Shown here piece after piece: positions 1-5,544 of a stretch of DNA of 8,715 bases. The first letter of the stretch is position 1; each line of letters opens with the position of its first letter. The translations under genes and the position numbers were made by a program. The notes under the pieces were generated by a model that was not told the origin of the DNA, did no database searches, and saw only the letters and a list, made by a program, of their open reading frames with translations. The DNA is from Oscillospiraceae bacterium (GTDB lineage Bacteria > Bacillota_A > Clostridia > Oscillospirales > Oscillospiraceae), in the NCBI GenBank assembly GCA_017415945.1, contig JAFQDR010000027.1:1-8715 (forward strand). Reading direction: 5' to 3'.

Positions 1-372
1 CTGGGTATGGCGATCATCATGATCACCCACGACCTGGGCGTTGTGGCACAGATGTGCGACGAAGTCATCGTTATGTATGCCGGTTCCATTTGTGAACAGG
101 GCACCGCTGACGAGATCTTCTATAACCCCTGCCATGAATACACCAAGGGCCTGCTGCGCTCCATTCCCACTACCACTACCACCGAACGTCTGCAGCCCAT
201 TACCGGCACCCCCATCGACCTGCTGAATATGCCCAAGGGCTGCCCCTTCGCACCTCGCTGCGATGCCGCTATGAAGATCTGCATTCGTGAGCGCTGCGAA
301 CGCATGGAAATCAACGAAAATCACGCTGCTGCCTGCTGGATGAACGTCAAGAAGGCACAGGAAACCAAGTAA
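1..372 (+). CDS. oppD: Peptide ABC transporter ATP-binding protein, OppD/DppD type (C-terminal part; 5' end outside window)
   Basis: Only the last 123 residues are present; the reading frame is open at base 1. It is a cytoplasmic ATPase subunit of an oligopeptide/dipeptide importer, energising uptake with its OppF-type partner. What remains starts just after Walker B. The switch histidine is in ITHD (residue 10), followed by the AGSICEQG stretch and the C-terminal oligopeptide-transporter extension ([12 protein letters not shown]). The extension has four cysteines spaced C-x5-C-x6-C-x17-C (about residues 81, 87, 94, 112), identical to the spacing in the next gene. An iron-sulfur cluster has been described in this domain of a bacterial DppD, so a [4Fe-4S] site is inferred here. 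The stop codon overlaps the ribosome site of the next gene, so the two are translated from one mRNA. OppD and DppD cannot be told apart without the substrate; the family call is firm. Confidence 0.93.
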   Translation: MGMAIIMITHDLGVVAQMCDEVIVMYAGSICEQGTADEIFYNPCHEYTKGLLRSIPTTTTTERLQPITGTPIDLLNMPKGCPFAPRCDAAMKICIRERCERMEINENHAAACWMNVKKAQETK

Positions 373-384
373 GGAGGCCAAGCA

Positions 385-1383
385 ATGAGCGAAAAGAAGA
401 ATATTGCCGTGGAAGAAAAGCCTCTGATCGAGGTCAAGAACCTGAAGCAGCATTTCCCCATTAACGTAGGTCCCTTCAAGACCAAGCCCCTGAAGGCGGT
501 TGACGGTGTTTCCTTCACCATCAAGCGGGGTGAAACTCTGGGTCTGGTCGGCGAATCCGGCTGCGGCAAGACCACCGTCGGCCGTACCCTGCTGCACCTG
601 TACAAGCCCACTGACGGTGAGGTCTGGTACGACGGCAAGCAGATCAAGACCAAGGAGGACATCAAGGAGTTCCGCAAGAAGGCTACCATGGTTTTCCAGG
701 ACCCCTACTCCTCTCTGAACCCCCGTATGACCGTTGCCGATATTATCGGCGAGCCTCTGGATGTACACAAGCTGTACAAGACCAAGGAAGAACGTCAGGC
801 TCGTATTCTGGAGCTGATGGAGCACGTTGGTCTGAACAGTGAGCACGCATCCCGCTATGCACACGAATTTTCCGGCGGTCAGCGTCAGCGTATCGGCATT
901 GCCCGTGCTCTGGCTGTTAACCCCGACTTCATCGTTTGTGACGAACCCGTGTCCGCTCTGGACGTTTCCATTCAGGCACAGGTTATCAATATGTTCCAGG
1001 AACTGCAGGAAAAGCTGGGTCTGACCTACCTGTTTATTGCACATGACCTGCTGGTTGTCCGTCATATTTCCGACCGCATCGCAGTAATGTATCTGGGCAA
1101 GATGGTAGAGCTGGCTGACGCAGATGAGATCTACGATCACCCCATGCACCCCTACTCCAAGTCCCTGCTGTCCGCTGTTCCCGTGCCCGACCCCAACATC
1201 GCCCGTGCAAACAAGCGTATCGTTCTGGAAGGCGATATCCCCTCTCCTCTGAACGCACCCTCCGGCTGCCCCTTCCGTACCCGCTGCGCATATGCCTGCG
1301 ATAAGTGTGCGGAATCCATGCCCGAGTTCCGCGAAGTAAAGCCCGGTCATTTTGTGGCCTGCCACCGCGTAGACGAAATCTAA
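385..1383 (+). CDS. oppF: Peptide ABC transporter ATP-binding protein, OppF/DppF type
   Basis: Complete 332-residue ATPase, the second nucleotide-binding subunit of the peptide importer, cytoplasmic and membrane-associated. Motifs are intact and in order: Walker A GESGCGKT (56-63), Q-loop [11 protein letters not shown] (Q105), ABC signature FSGGQRQRI (162-170), Walker B ending in CDEP (D186, E187), D-loop SALD, and switch His220 in IAHD. The C-terminal oligopeptide domain ([12 protein letters not shown]) carries C295, C301, C308 and C326 with the same C-x5-C-x6-C-x17-C spacing as the partner, consistent with an Fe-S site (inferred). The start is chosen by AGGAGG at 372-377, seven bases before ATG; this site overlaps the upstream TAA (370-372), indicating translational coupling. 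Length is normal for OppF/DppF. Its stop codon lies within the first stem of repeat A copy 1. OppF versus DppF is undecided. Confidence 0.95.
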   Translation: MSEKKNIAVEEKPLIEVKNLKQHFPINVGPFKTKPLKAVDGVSFTIKRGETLGLVGESGCGKTTVGRTLLHLYKPTDGEVWYDGKQIKTKEDIKEFRKKATMVFQDPYSSLNPRMTVADIIGEPLDVHKLYKTKEERQARILELMEHVGLNSEHASRYAHEFSGGQRQRIGIARALAVNPDFIVCDEPVSALDVSIQAQVINMFQELQEKLGLTYLFIAHDLLVVRHISDRIAVMYLGKMVELADADEIYDHPMHPYSKSLLSAVPVPDPNIARANKRIVLEGDIPSPLNAPSGCPFRTRCAYACDKCAESMPEFREVKPGHFVACHRVDEI

Positions 1384-1497
1384 ATTGCGAGCGTTTCTGC
1401 TGAAACGCTATATCGGCTTACGCCGACGCAATTTCAAGAGGAACCAACCATGGTTCCCCTTGAGAACCCCTCCTTCACCGACTGCGGTGGAAGGGGT
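1382..1497 (+). repeat. Structured dispersed repeat A, copy 1
   Basis: First of three diverged copies of a roughly 100-115 base structured repeat. It folds as a three-way junction plus two hairpins. P1 is 1382-1389 with 1427-1434 (8 bp). P2 is 1390-1397 with 1402-1409 (8 bp, TGCT loop). P3 is 1413-1417 with 1422-1426. P4 is 1434-1445 with 1452-1463 around loop AACCAT, with one A/C mismatch. P5 is 1466-1480 with 1485-1497 around ACTG, with a small bulge. P1 includes the last two bases of the oppF stop codon. Related copies lie at 3698-3807 (same strand) and 4133-4228 (opposite strand). Function is unknown: a 3'-UTR RNA element or a non-autonomous mobile repeat are both possible. Confidence 0.85.
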
Positions 1498-1530
1498 GGC
1501 GTAGAAGGAAATGGCCTCACAAGGCGGTAT

Positions 1531-1553
1531 GCTGCAATGAATTACATTGCAGC
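1531..1553. other. Perfect 9-bp stem-loop in the oppF downstream spacer
   Basis: GCTGCAATG and CATTGCAGC pair perfectly around the loop AATTA. There is no T-tract after it, so it is not a standard intrinsic terminator. It could be a processing or stabilising hairpin in the oppF 3' UTR. No coding potential is seen around it. Confidence 0.5.
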
Positions 1554-1585
1554 GAGCAGACGATTGTAATTGATACAAACATCAC

Positions 1586-1628
1586 ATACGGGGCAGGGGA
1601 GTACAACCTGCCCTTGTGCGTATTTTAT
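1586..1628 (+). terminator. Probable terminator of the oppDF transcript
   Basis: GGGCAGG (1591-1597) pairs with CCTGCCC (1607-1613) around a 9-base loop. An outer ATACG/CGTAT pairing (1586-1590 with 1619-1623) is also possible. The T-rich TATTTTATT follows about eight bases after the main stem. It sits about 200 bases beyond the oppF stop and upstream of the next promoter. The gap between stem and T-run makes it weaker than the other terminators here. Confidence 0.5.
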
Positions 1629-1659
1629 TGCTTTACCACGGCAAAGGGCACAAAACACC

Positions 1660-1694
1660 TGCTAAGAATTTGTGAAATATCGAAAAACTTAGCA
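1660..1694. promoter_or_regulatory. Inverted repeat upstream of the binding-protein promoter
   Basis: TGCTAAG (1660-1666) is exactly complementary to CTTAGCA (1688-1694), with 21 bases between. An alternative pairing, CTGCTA (1659-1664) with TAGCAG (1698-1703), overlaps it. It lies about 20 bases before the -35 box of the substrate-binding-protein promoter, where an activator or repressor could bind. This is a candidate site only; the intervening AT-rich stretch is not a known motif to me. Confidence 0.3.
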
Positions 1695-1704
1695 AAATAG
1701 CAGA

Positions 1705-1741
1705 AAAACCCATTGAAATCACAGGGTTTTGGTGCTATATT
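1705..1741 (+). promoter_or_regulatory. Promoter of the peptide-binding lipoprotein gene, with inverted repeat around the -35 box
   Basis: TTGAAA (1713-1718) and TATATT (1736-1741) are separated by exactly 17 bases, a good sigma-A-type promoter on the + strand. The start of transcription would be near 1748, giving a leader of about 80 bases. AAAACCC (1705-1711) and GGGTTTT (1724-1730) form a perfect 7-bp inverted repeat bracketing the -35 box, placed as an operator would be. The promoter call is strong by sequence; the operator is inferred. Confidence 0.65.
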
Positions 1742-1763
1742 CTACCCATTGTTTCAAATGCAG

Positions 1764-1789
1764 GTATGAGATATTGGTTTCTCTCATAC
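1764..1789 (+). other. 5'-leader stem-loop of the binding-protein mRNA
   Basis: GTATGAGA (1764-1771) pairs perfectly with TCTCATAC (1782-1789) around a 10-base loop, inside the predicted leader and about 24 bases before the ribosome site. It may stabilise the mRNA of a highly expressed gene. No known riboswitch core is recognisable, and no terminator-like T-run follows. Confidence 0.45.
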
Positions 1790-1828
1790 ATTGTATTTTG
1801 ATAAAGACCTTTGAAAGGAACGAATAAA

Positions 1829-3613
1829 ATGAAGAAGACTCTGGCTATGCTGCTGGCTCTGGTTATGATGCTGAGCCTGGTAGCTTGTGGCGGCGGTTCT
1901 GACGATGCAGCTAACAATGATGATGCTGCAGCTACCGCATCCACTCTGGCAATGTGCCTGGCTTCCGAGCCCGACACTCTGGACCCCGCTCTGAACTCCG
2001 CTGTTGACGGTGCAACCATGGTTGCTCACCTGTTCTCCGGCCTGGCAAAGTGGGCTGACGACAATGGCAAGCTGGTTATCGTAGCTGACGCTGCTGAAGA
2101 ACTGGTTGAAGGCGTTGTCAACGAAGACGGCACTGTAACCTACACCTACACCCTGCGCGACATGAAGTGGTCCGACGGTGAAGTTGTTACCGCAGGCGAC
2201 TTCGAATTCGCATGGAAGCGCGCTGCATCCGAAGCTCTGGGTGCTGACTACGGCTACATGTTCGAAGTTGTTAAGGGTTACCCCAACGATCTGGCTGTTA
2301 CCGCTCTGGACGACAAGACTCTGGAAGTAACTCTGGCTAACTCCGTTGCTTACTGGAACGAACTGCTGGCATTCCCCACCTACATGCCCGTACGTGAAGA
2401 CGTTGTTTCCGACGAAGCTTGGGCAACCGATCCCTCCACCTACGTTGGTAACGGTATGTACACCATGACCGCTTGGGAACATGACGCAGTCATCACTCTG
2501 ACCAAGAACGAAGGTCACCCCGATGCAGCTCTGGTTACCATGCCCGAACTGAAGTTCTACCTGTCCGACGACACCAACAACATGCTGACCAACTTCGAAA
2601 AGGGCGACTGGCTGGTTATTGACGACGTTCCCAACAACGAAATCAAGTCCCTGCAGGAAAAGTACCCCGACGAATTCGTTATCGCCGGTCAGATCGGTAC
2701 CTACTACGTTAACTGGAACGTTAACCTGAACCTGCTGCCCGAATCCTCCACCCTGACCGGCGTTGAAGCTGAAAAGGCAAACGCTGAAATCCGTAAGGCT
2801 CTGGGTCTGGTTCTGGACCGCACCTACATCTGCGACGAAATTGGCCAGGCCGGTCAGGTTCCCGCATCCTCCTTCGTTGCTATGGGTATGACCAATCCCG
2901 ATGGCTCCGAATTCTACAAGACCGCTGGTCACAATGACGGCTTCGTAGGTTACTACGATGTTTCCGTTGAAGCTTTCGAAGCTAACTTCGCTTCCGCTCT
3001 GGAAGTTCTGAAGAAGTACTACACCTTCGACGAAGCTACCGGTAAGTTCACCGACGCTCCCACTCTGGAATACCTGTACAACACCTCCGACGCTCACAAG
3101 GCAATCGGCGAATACGTACAGACCGCTTTCGCTAACGTTGGCATCGACATGCAGCTGGTAAACCAGGAATGGAACACCTTCCTGAACACCAGAAAGAACG
3201 GCGACTACGCTGTTGCACGTAACGGCTGGCTGGCTGACTACAACGATCCCATCTGCTTCCTGGATATGTGGACCTCCATCTCCGGCAACAACGACGTTCA
3301 GTTCGGTAAGGGTGCACACGCTGATCTGGCTATGTACAGCCTGGATCTGACCGGCTTCGGCGTTGACTACAAGGTTGAAAATGCTACTTGGGCAGATACC
3401 TTCGACGTTCTGATCTCCGAAATCAAGGCTTGCACCGATAACGAAACTCGTTACGCTATGATGCACCTGGCAGAAGACATGCTGATGGAAACCGGCTGCC
3501 TGGTTCCCCTGTACTACTACACCGACATCTACATGATCGATGACACCGTAGACGGCTTCTTCTGCAACCCCCTGGGTTACAAGTACTTCATGTACACCAC
3601 CATCGCTGGCTAA
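1829..3613 (+). CDS. Peptide ABC transporter substrate-binding lipoprotein (SBP_bac_5 family, OppA/DppA-like)
   Basis: A 594-residue extracellular lipoprotein that captures peptides for the importer encoded upstream. The ATG at 1829 is preferred over the in-frame TTG at 1811, because AAAGGA at 1814-1819 would be inside the longer product and is well spaced for 1829. The N-terminus is a lipoprotein signal peptide: Lys2-Lys3, a hydrophobic core, and lipobox LVAC with the lipidated Cys20. A Gly/Asp/Ala/Asn-rich linker follows to about residue 38. The mature domain opens with ASEPDTLDPALNSA (45-58), the typical start of family 5 solute-binding proteins. The C-terminal LVPLYYYTD stretch is also typical. 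Length is slightly above the usual 520-560. Codon use is very biased (CTG, GAC, AAC, TAC, GTT), suggesting high expression. It has its own promoter and terminator. Peptide versus another SBP_5 ligand (for example nickel) rests on the neighbouring ATPases. Confidence 0.93.
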   Translation: MKKTLAMLLALVMMLSLVACGGGSDDAANNDDAAATASTLAMCLASEPDTLDPALNSAVDGATMVAHLFSGLAKWADDNGKLVIVADAAEELVEGVVNEDGTVTYTYTLRDMKWSDGEVVTAGDFEFAWKRAASEALGADYGYMFEVVKGYPNDLAVTALDDKTLEVTLANSVAYWNELLAFPTYMPVREDVVSDEAWATDPSTYVGNGMYTMTAWEHDAVITLTKNEGHPDAALVTMPELKFYLSDDTNNMLTNFEKGDWLVIDDVPNNEIKSLQEKYPDEFVIAGQIGTYYVNWNVNLNLLPESSTLTGVEAEKANAEIRKALGLVLDRTYICDEIGQAGQVPASSFVAMGMTNPDGSEFYKTAGHNDGFVGYYDVSVEAFEANFASALEVLKKYYTFDEATGKFTDAPTLEYLYNTSDAHKAIGEYVQTAFANVGIDMQLVNQEWNTFLNTRKNGDYAVARNGWLADYNDPICFLDMWTSISGNNDVQFGKGAHADLAMYSLDLTGFGVDYKVENATWADTFDVLISEIKACTDNETRYAMMHLAEDMLMETGCLVPLYYYTDIYMIDDTVDGFFCNPLGYKYFMYTTIAG

Positions 3614-3665
3614 TTGTTTGAAACCACGTTTGATCTAAGCAAACGAAATAATTAACTCAAAGCGT

Positions 3666-3697
3666 TACCCCACCGCATTTGCGGTGGGGTATTTTTT
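3666..3697 (+). terminator. Strong intrinsic terminator of the binding-protein gene
   Basis: ACCCCACCGC (3667-3676) pairs perfectly with GCGGTGGGGT (3681-3690) around ATTT, with an extra T-A pair outside. Six T residues (3692-3697) follow. It lies 50 bases after the stop codon. Repeat A copy 2 begins on the very next base. Confidence 0.93.
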
Positions 3698-3807
3698 AAT
3701 CGCGCGTGTTTCTGCTGAAACACGAGATCGGCTTCGCCGACGCGATTTACGGGGGAACCGACCATGGTTCCCCCGTAGGCCCCTTCCTTCACCGACTGCG
3801 GCGGGGG
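3698..3807 (+). repeat. Structured dispersed repeat A, copy 2
   Basis: It has the same architecture as the copy after oppF. P1 is 3698-3704 with 3741-3747. P2 is 3705-3712 with 3717-3724 (perfect 8 bp, TGCT loop). P3 is 3728-3732 with 3736-3740. P4 is 3748-3759 with 3766-3777 (perfect 12 bp, loop GACCAT). The P5 region is 3783-3807, less well paired than in copy 1. Relative to copy 1, P2 and P4 differ by paired changes that keep the stems. It begins directly at the end of the terminator T-run and is oriented with the binding-protein gene. Confidence 0.87.
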
Positions 3808-3824
3808 ATATGAGAATAAAAATT

Positions 3825-3857
3825 AAGAGCTATGCGGCGTAATGCTTCATAGCTCTT
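3825..3857 (-). terminator. Hairpin B; possible - strand terminator
   Basis: AAGAGCTATG (3825-3834) pairs with CATAGCTCTT (3848-3857), with partial pairing inside. Read on the - strand, the stem is followed by AATTTTTATT, so it could end transcripts running from the K+ channel gene through the whole element. It is the inverted counterpart of the hairpin at 4085-4119. Confidence 0.5.
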
Positions 3858-3863
3858 TGAGTC

Positions 3864-3894
3864 TGTCAAAATACTCCTTCGGAGCATTTTGACA
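3864..3894. other. 14-bp core hairpin with TTC loop
   Basis: TGTCAAAATACTCC (3864-3877) pairs with GGAGCATTTTGACA (3881-3894), 13 of 14 positions matching, around TTC. The TGTCAAAA half also has a second possible partner, TTTTGACA at 4072-4079, so two exclusive folds exist. Confidence 0.6.
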
Positions 3895-3941
3895 GAGAAG
3901 CCCCCGCTTACGCGATGGGCAAGCAGGTCTGCAGCGCGCAT

Positions 3942-4056
3942 AATTTGTCCGCATTCTGCGAACAAATTCCACACTTGCAGCCCTATTTGTATTTTTCGCT
4001 TCGTACATGCCGGCGCGAAAAATAGATTTGACTTTGTTTCGTCCTTATGGACGAAA
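3942..4056. other. Three successive core hairpins
   Basis: Hairpin one, 3942-3968, pairs AATTTGT with ACAAATT plus CGCA with TGCG around TTC. Hairpin two pairs TATTTTTCGC (3990-3999) with GCGAAAAATA (4015-4024). Hairpin three pairs TTTCGTCC (4037-4044) with GGACGAAA (4049-4056) around TTAT. Their close succession is unlike ordinary spacer DNA. Confidence 0.6.
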
Positions 4057-4084
4057 TTCTGCGAAGCGTTTTTTTGACAGTCTG

Positions 4085-4124
4085 AAAGAGCTATGCTGCA
4101 TTCTGCGGCATAGCTCTTTTTGCA
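4085..4124 (+). terminator. Hairpin B'; terminator-like on the + strand
   Basis: AAAGAGCTATGC (4085-4096) pairs perfectly with GCATAGCTCTTT (4108-4119). The inner bases extend the stem to a TTC loop (4101-4103). T residues continue to 4121 on the + strand. It would act as a second + strand terminator behind the one at 3666-3697. It is the inverted copy of hairpin B. Confidence 0.55.
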
Positions 4125-4132
4125 TGAAGTTC

Positions 4133-4228
4133 GTGAAGGAAGGGGGCTTCGGGGGAAACCATGGTTGGTTTCTCCTGAAATCGCGTCGCCGAAGGCGATA
4201 GGGCACTTCAGCAGAAGTGCTCGCGATT
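4133..4228 (-). repeat. Structured dispersed repeat A, copy 3 (inverted, P5 truncated)
   Basis: Reading on the - strand from 4228, P1 is 4222-4228 with 4179-4185. P2 is 4214-4220 with 4203-4209 around TGCT. P3 is 4194-4198 with 4186-4190, and P4 is 4167-4178 with 4149-4160. P3 has a G-C pair swapped to C-G relative to the other copies, and P2 reads GCACTTC/GAAGTGC; both keep pairing. Similarity stops within the first arm of P5 at about 4133. The K+ channel stop codon (4227-4229) overlaps the first bases of P1. Confidence 0.85.
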
Positions 4229-5441
4229 ATACGTAATAATGTGCGTCGGAATGGAGATTGACCTGCGTATACAGGATCACGCGGTCTCCCTCGTGAAGAA
4301 TTGTATCGCCGTTGGGAATAAATGCCTTGCCTTCTCGCTTGATCATAATGATAATGGTCAGGCGGGAAATGTCAAGATCTCGGATACGCTTGCCATTCCA
4401 TGGATGCTGTCTGCGGAGGATGACTTCCTTCAGATCGATGGGGTGCTCGTGGTCCATGGAAGGAGCGCCCAACACCAAAGCGTCGCCCACATGGAGCTCG
4501 GTGCTGCCGCGGGGGATGATTACGTCGTCTCCACGCTGGATGGCTGCCACAATGATGCCTGTGGGAAGACCCAGATGCATGATTTGCTTGCCGTTCCAGT
4601 TATCGGACTCGGTGACCTGCACCTTGATGAAGTTTACATCATCTTCCTTGCCGTATTCGCTGATGCGCTTGATGCGGCTGTACTGGTCAACGAAGCCTGC
4701 GGAAATAATACCTGTGGGGATAGCGACCATGCCAACGCCCAAGAAGGTAATGAAGATACTGAGCAGCTGACCCATAGGGGTGATGGGATAAATGTCCCCG
4801 TAGCCAACGGTCAGCAGGGTGGACACTGCCCACCAAATGCCGCTGAAGGCGTTTTTAAATACATCGGGTTGGGCATCGTGTTCCAGAGAGTACATACACA
4901 GGCTGGAGCCCAGCAGCAAAATCGCAATGATAAACACAGAGCTGGTAAGCTGTTGTCGTTTGTTGTTAAGTACCTCCAAGATCACCGAGAAGCTGTCGTA
5001 GTAGGCGTTGACGCGGAACAGTCGGAACAGACGCAGCACACGGAACAGGCGGAATGCTGCGGCACCACCGGGGAAGAAGATGGGCAGATAGTAGGGCAGG
5101 AAGCTGACCAGATCGATCAGACCCTTAAAGCTGCGAATATATTGCCACAAGGCACGGTGAGGAGGCAGTTTTGGATACAGGTATTTGGCGGTCAGGAGTC
5201 GAAGAACGTAGTCTATGGCAAAAAAGGCCACAGTGGTGGCTTCGATCCTTAACAGCAATGGCCCGTAGGCAAGACGATAATCCTCGAAGGTGTACAGGAC
5301 ACTGACAAAGAGGTTTAAGACGATGGAGAGCAGATTGATGATATCGTAGGAGCGGCCTATGGTGTCTTCCTCGGGACCGACCTCCAATATATGGAATAAG
5401 CACTTGAGGAAATTTTCATATTTGGCTTTTGTAAAATTCAT
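4227..5441 (-). CDS. Voltage-gated-type potassium channel with two C-terminal TrkA-C domains
   Basis: A 404-residue inner-membrane ion channel subunit, expected to act as a tetramer for K+ flux. The voltage-sensor part has S1 (about 33-52), S2 (66-84) and S3 (103-123). S4 has arginines at every third position: R131, R134, R137, R140, R143. The pore part has S5 (164-185), a pore helix with WWAVSTLL, the K+ filter TVGYGD (211-216), and S6 (223-250). After S6 the protein passes almost directly into two TrkA-C/RCK-C-like domains (about 269-327 and 333-393). Both carry the NGK-I, IPxG/PNG and L-x-GD features. No Rossmann TrkA-N domain is visible, so ligand gating by the C-domains is inferred. The ATG at 5439-5441 follows AGGTGG (5446-5451) with a short 4-base gap. 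Its stop codon lies in repeat A copy 3. Confidence 0.92.
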   Translation of the reverse strand: MNFTKAKYENFLKCLFHILEVGPEEDTIGRSYDIINLLSIVLNLFVSVLYTFEDYRLAYGPLLLRIEATTVAFFAIDYVLRLLTAKYLYPKLPPHRALWQYIRSFKGLIDLVSFLPYYLPIFFPGGAAAFRLFRVLRLFRLFRVNAYYDSFSVILEVLNNKRQQLTSSVFIIAILLLGSSLCMYSLEHDAQPDVFKNAFSGIWWAVSTLLTVGYGDIYPITPMGQLLSIFITFLGVGMVAIPTGIISAGFVDQYSRIKRISEYGKEDDVNFIKVQVTESDNWNGKQIMHLGLPTGIIVAAIQRGDDVIIPRGSTELHVGDALVLGAPSMDHEHPIDLKEVILRRQHPWNGKRIRDLDISRLTIIIMIKREGKAFIPNGDTILHEGDRVILYTQVNLHSDAHYYV

Positions 5442-5451
5442 ATTACCACCT

Positions 5452-5463
5452 ATTTCATGAAAT
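5452..5463. promoter_or_regulatory. Perfect 12-base palindrome just upstream of the channel ribosome site
   Basis: ATTTCATGAAAT is a perfect palindrome adjoining the ribosome site of the channel gene and lying about 10-20 bases after its predicted transcription start. It could be an operator. A chance palindrome of this length is also possible. Confidence 0.25.
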
Positions 5464-5479
5464 GGTGCAAAATCAATTC

Positions 5480-5507
5480 ATTATAACACAGTCTTAACAA
5501 AAAGCAA
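5480..5507 (-). promoter_or_regulatory. Promoter of the K+ channel gene
   Basis: On the - strand, TTGCTT (5502-5507) and a consensus TATAAT (5480-5485) are separated by 16 bases. The leader would be about 30 bases. It lies directly after the terminator of the upstream gene, so the channel is transcribed on its own. Confidence 0.65.
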
Positions 5508-5512
5508 AACAG

Positions 5513-5544
5513 AAAATACCGCAGCGGTAAGGCTGCGGTATTTT
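5513..5544 (-). terminator. Intrinsic terminator of the MBL-fold gene
   Basis: AAAATACCGCAGC (5513-5525) and GCTGCGGTATTTT (5532-5544) form a perfect 13-bp stem with a 6-base loop. On the - strand it ends in TTTTCTGTTTTG. The stop codon of the MBL-fold gene overlaps the base of the stem. The stem is symmetrical, so it may work in both directions. Confidence 0.85.

Larger units (their letters stand above)
3698..4228. repeat. Composite nested inverted element between convergent genes
   Basis: This 531-base non-coding block lies between the binding-protein terminator and the end of the K+ channel gene. It is arranged A - B - core - B' - A'. The outer arms are repeat A copies in opposite orientation (3698-3807 and 4133-4228). 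The inner arms (about 3825-3871 and 4072-4119) are inverted copies of a second unit containing the GAGCTATG hairpin and a TGTCAAAA end. The roughly 200-base core is a row of hairpins at 3864-3894, 3942-3968, 3990-4024 and 4037-4056. Short open frames through it have no recognisable domain and cross the hairpins, so none is called a gene. It could be a fold-back or MITE-like element, a pair of inverted insertions, or a structured RNA. Confidence 0.75.

Noticed and set aside
1811..1828. TTG start giving a six-residue longer binding protein
   Set aside because: The extra codons cover the ribosome site, and the ATG at 1829 gives a canonical lipoprotein signal peptide.
1784..3466. 560-codon open frame antisense to the peptide-binding protein
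   Set aside because: It is a mirror of strong codon bias in the sense gene. It has no ribosome site, its translation is rich in Val/Gln/Gly/His with no domain, and the sense frame is a clear SBP_5 protein.
3789..4201. Short open frames inside the inverted element on both strands
   Set aside because: They run through hairpins and repeat arms, lack ribosome sites, and show repeat-derived composition. They are better explained as non-coding structured DNA.
1382..4228. Repeat A as a CRISPR array
   Set aside because: There are only three diverged copies, in both orientations and kilobases apart, with no regular spacers or cas genes.
3698..4228. Element as a complete insertion sequence
   Set aside because: No transposase frame is present, and target duplications cannot be identified at the ends.
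4239..5252. 337-codon + strand frame opposite the K+ channel
   Set aside because: It overlaps a channel with an intact selectivity filter and S4. The + strand product has no recognisable motif.
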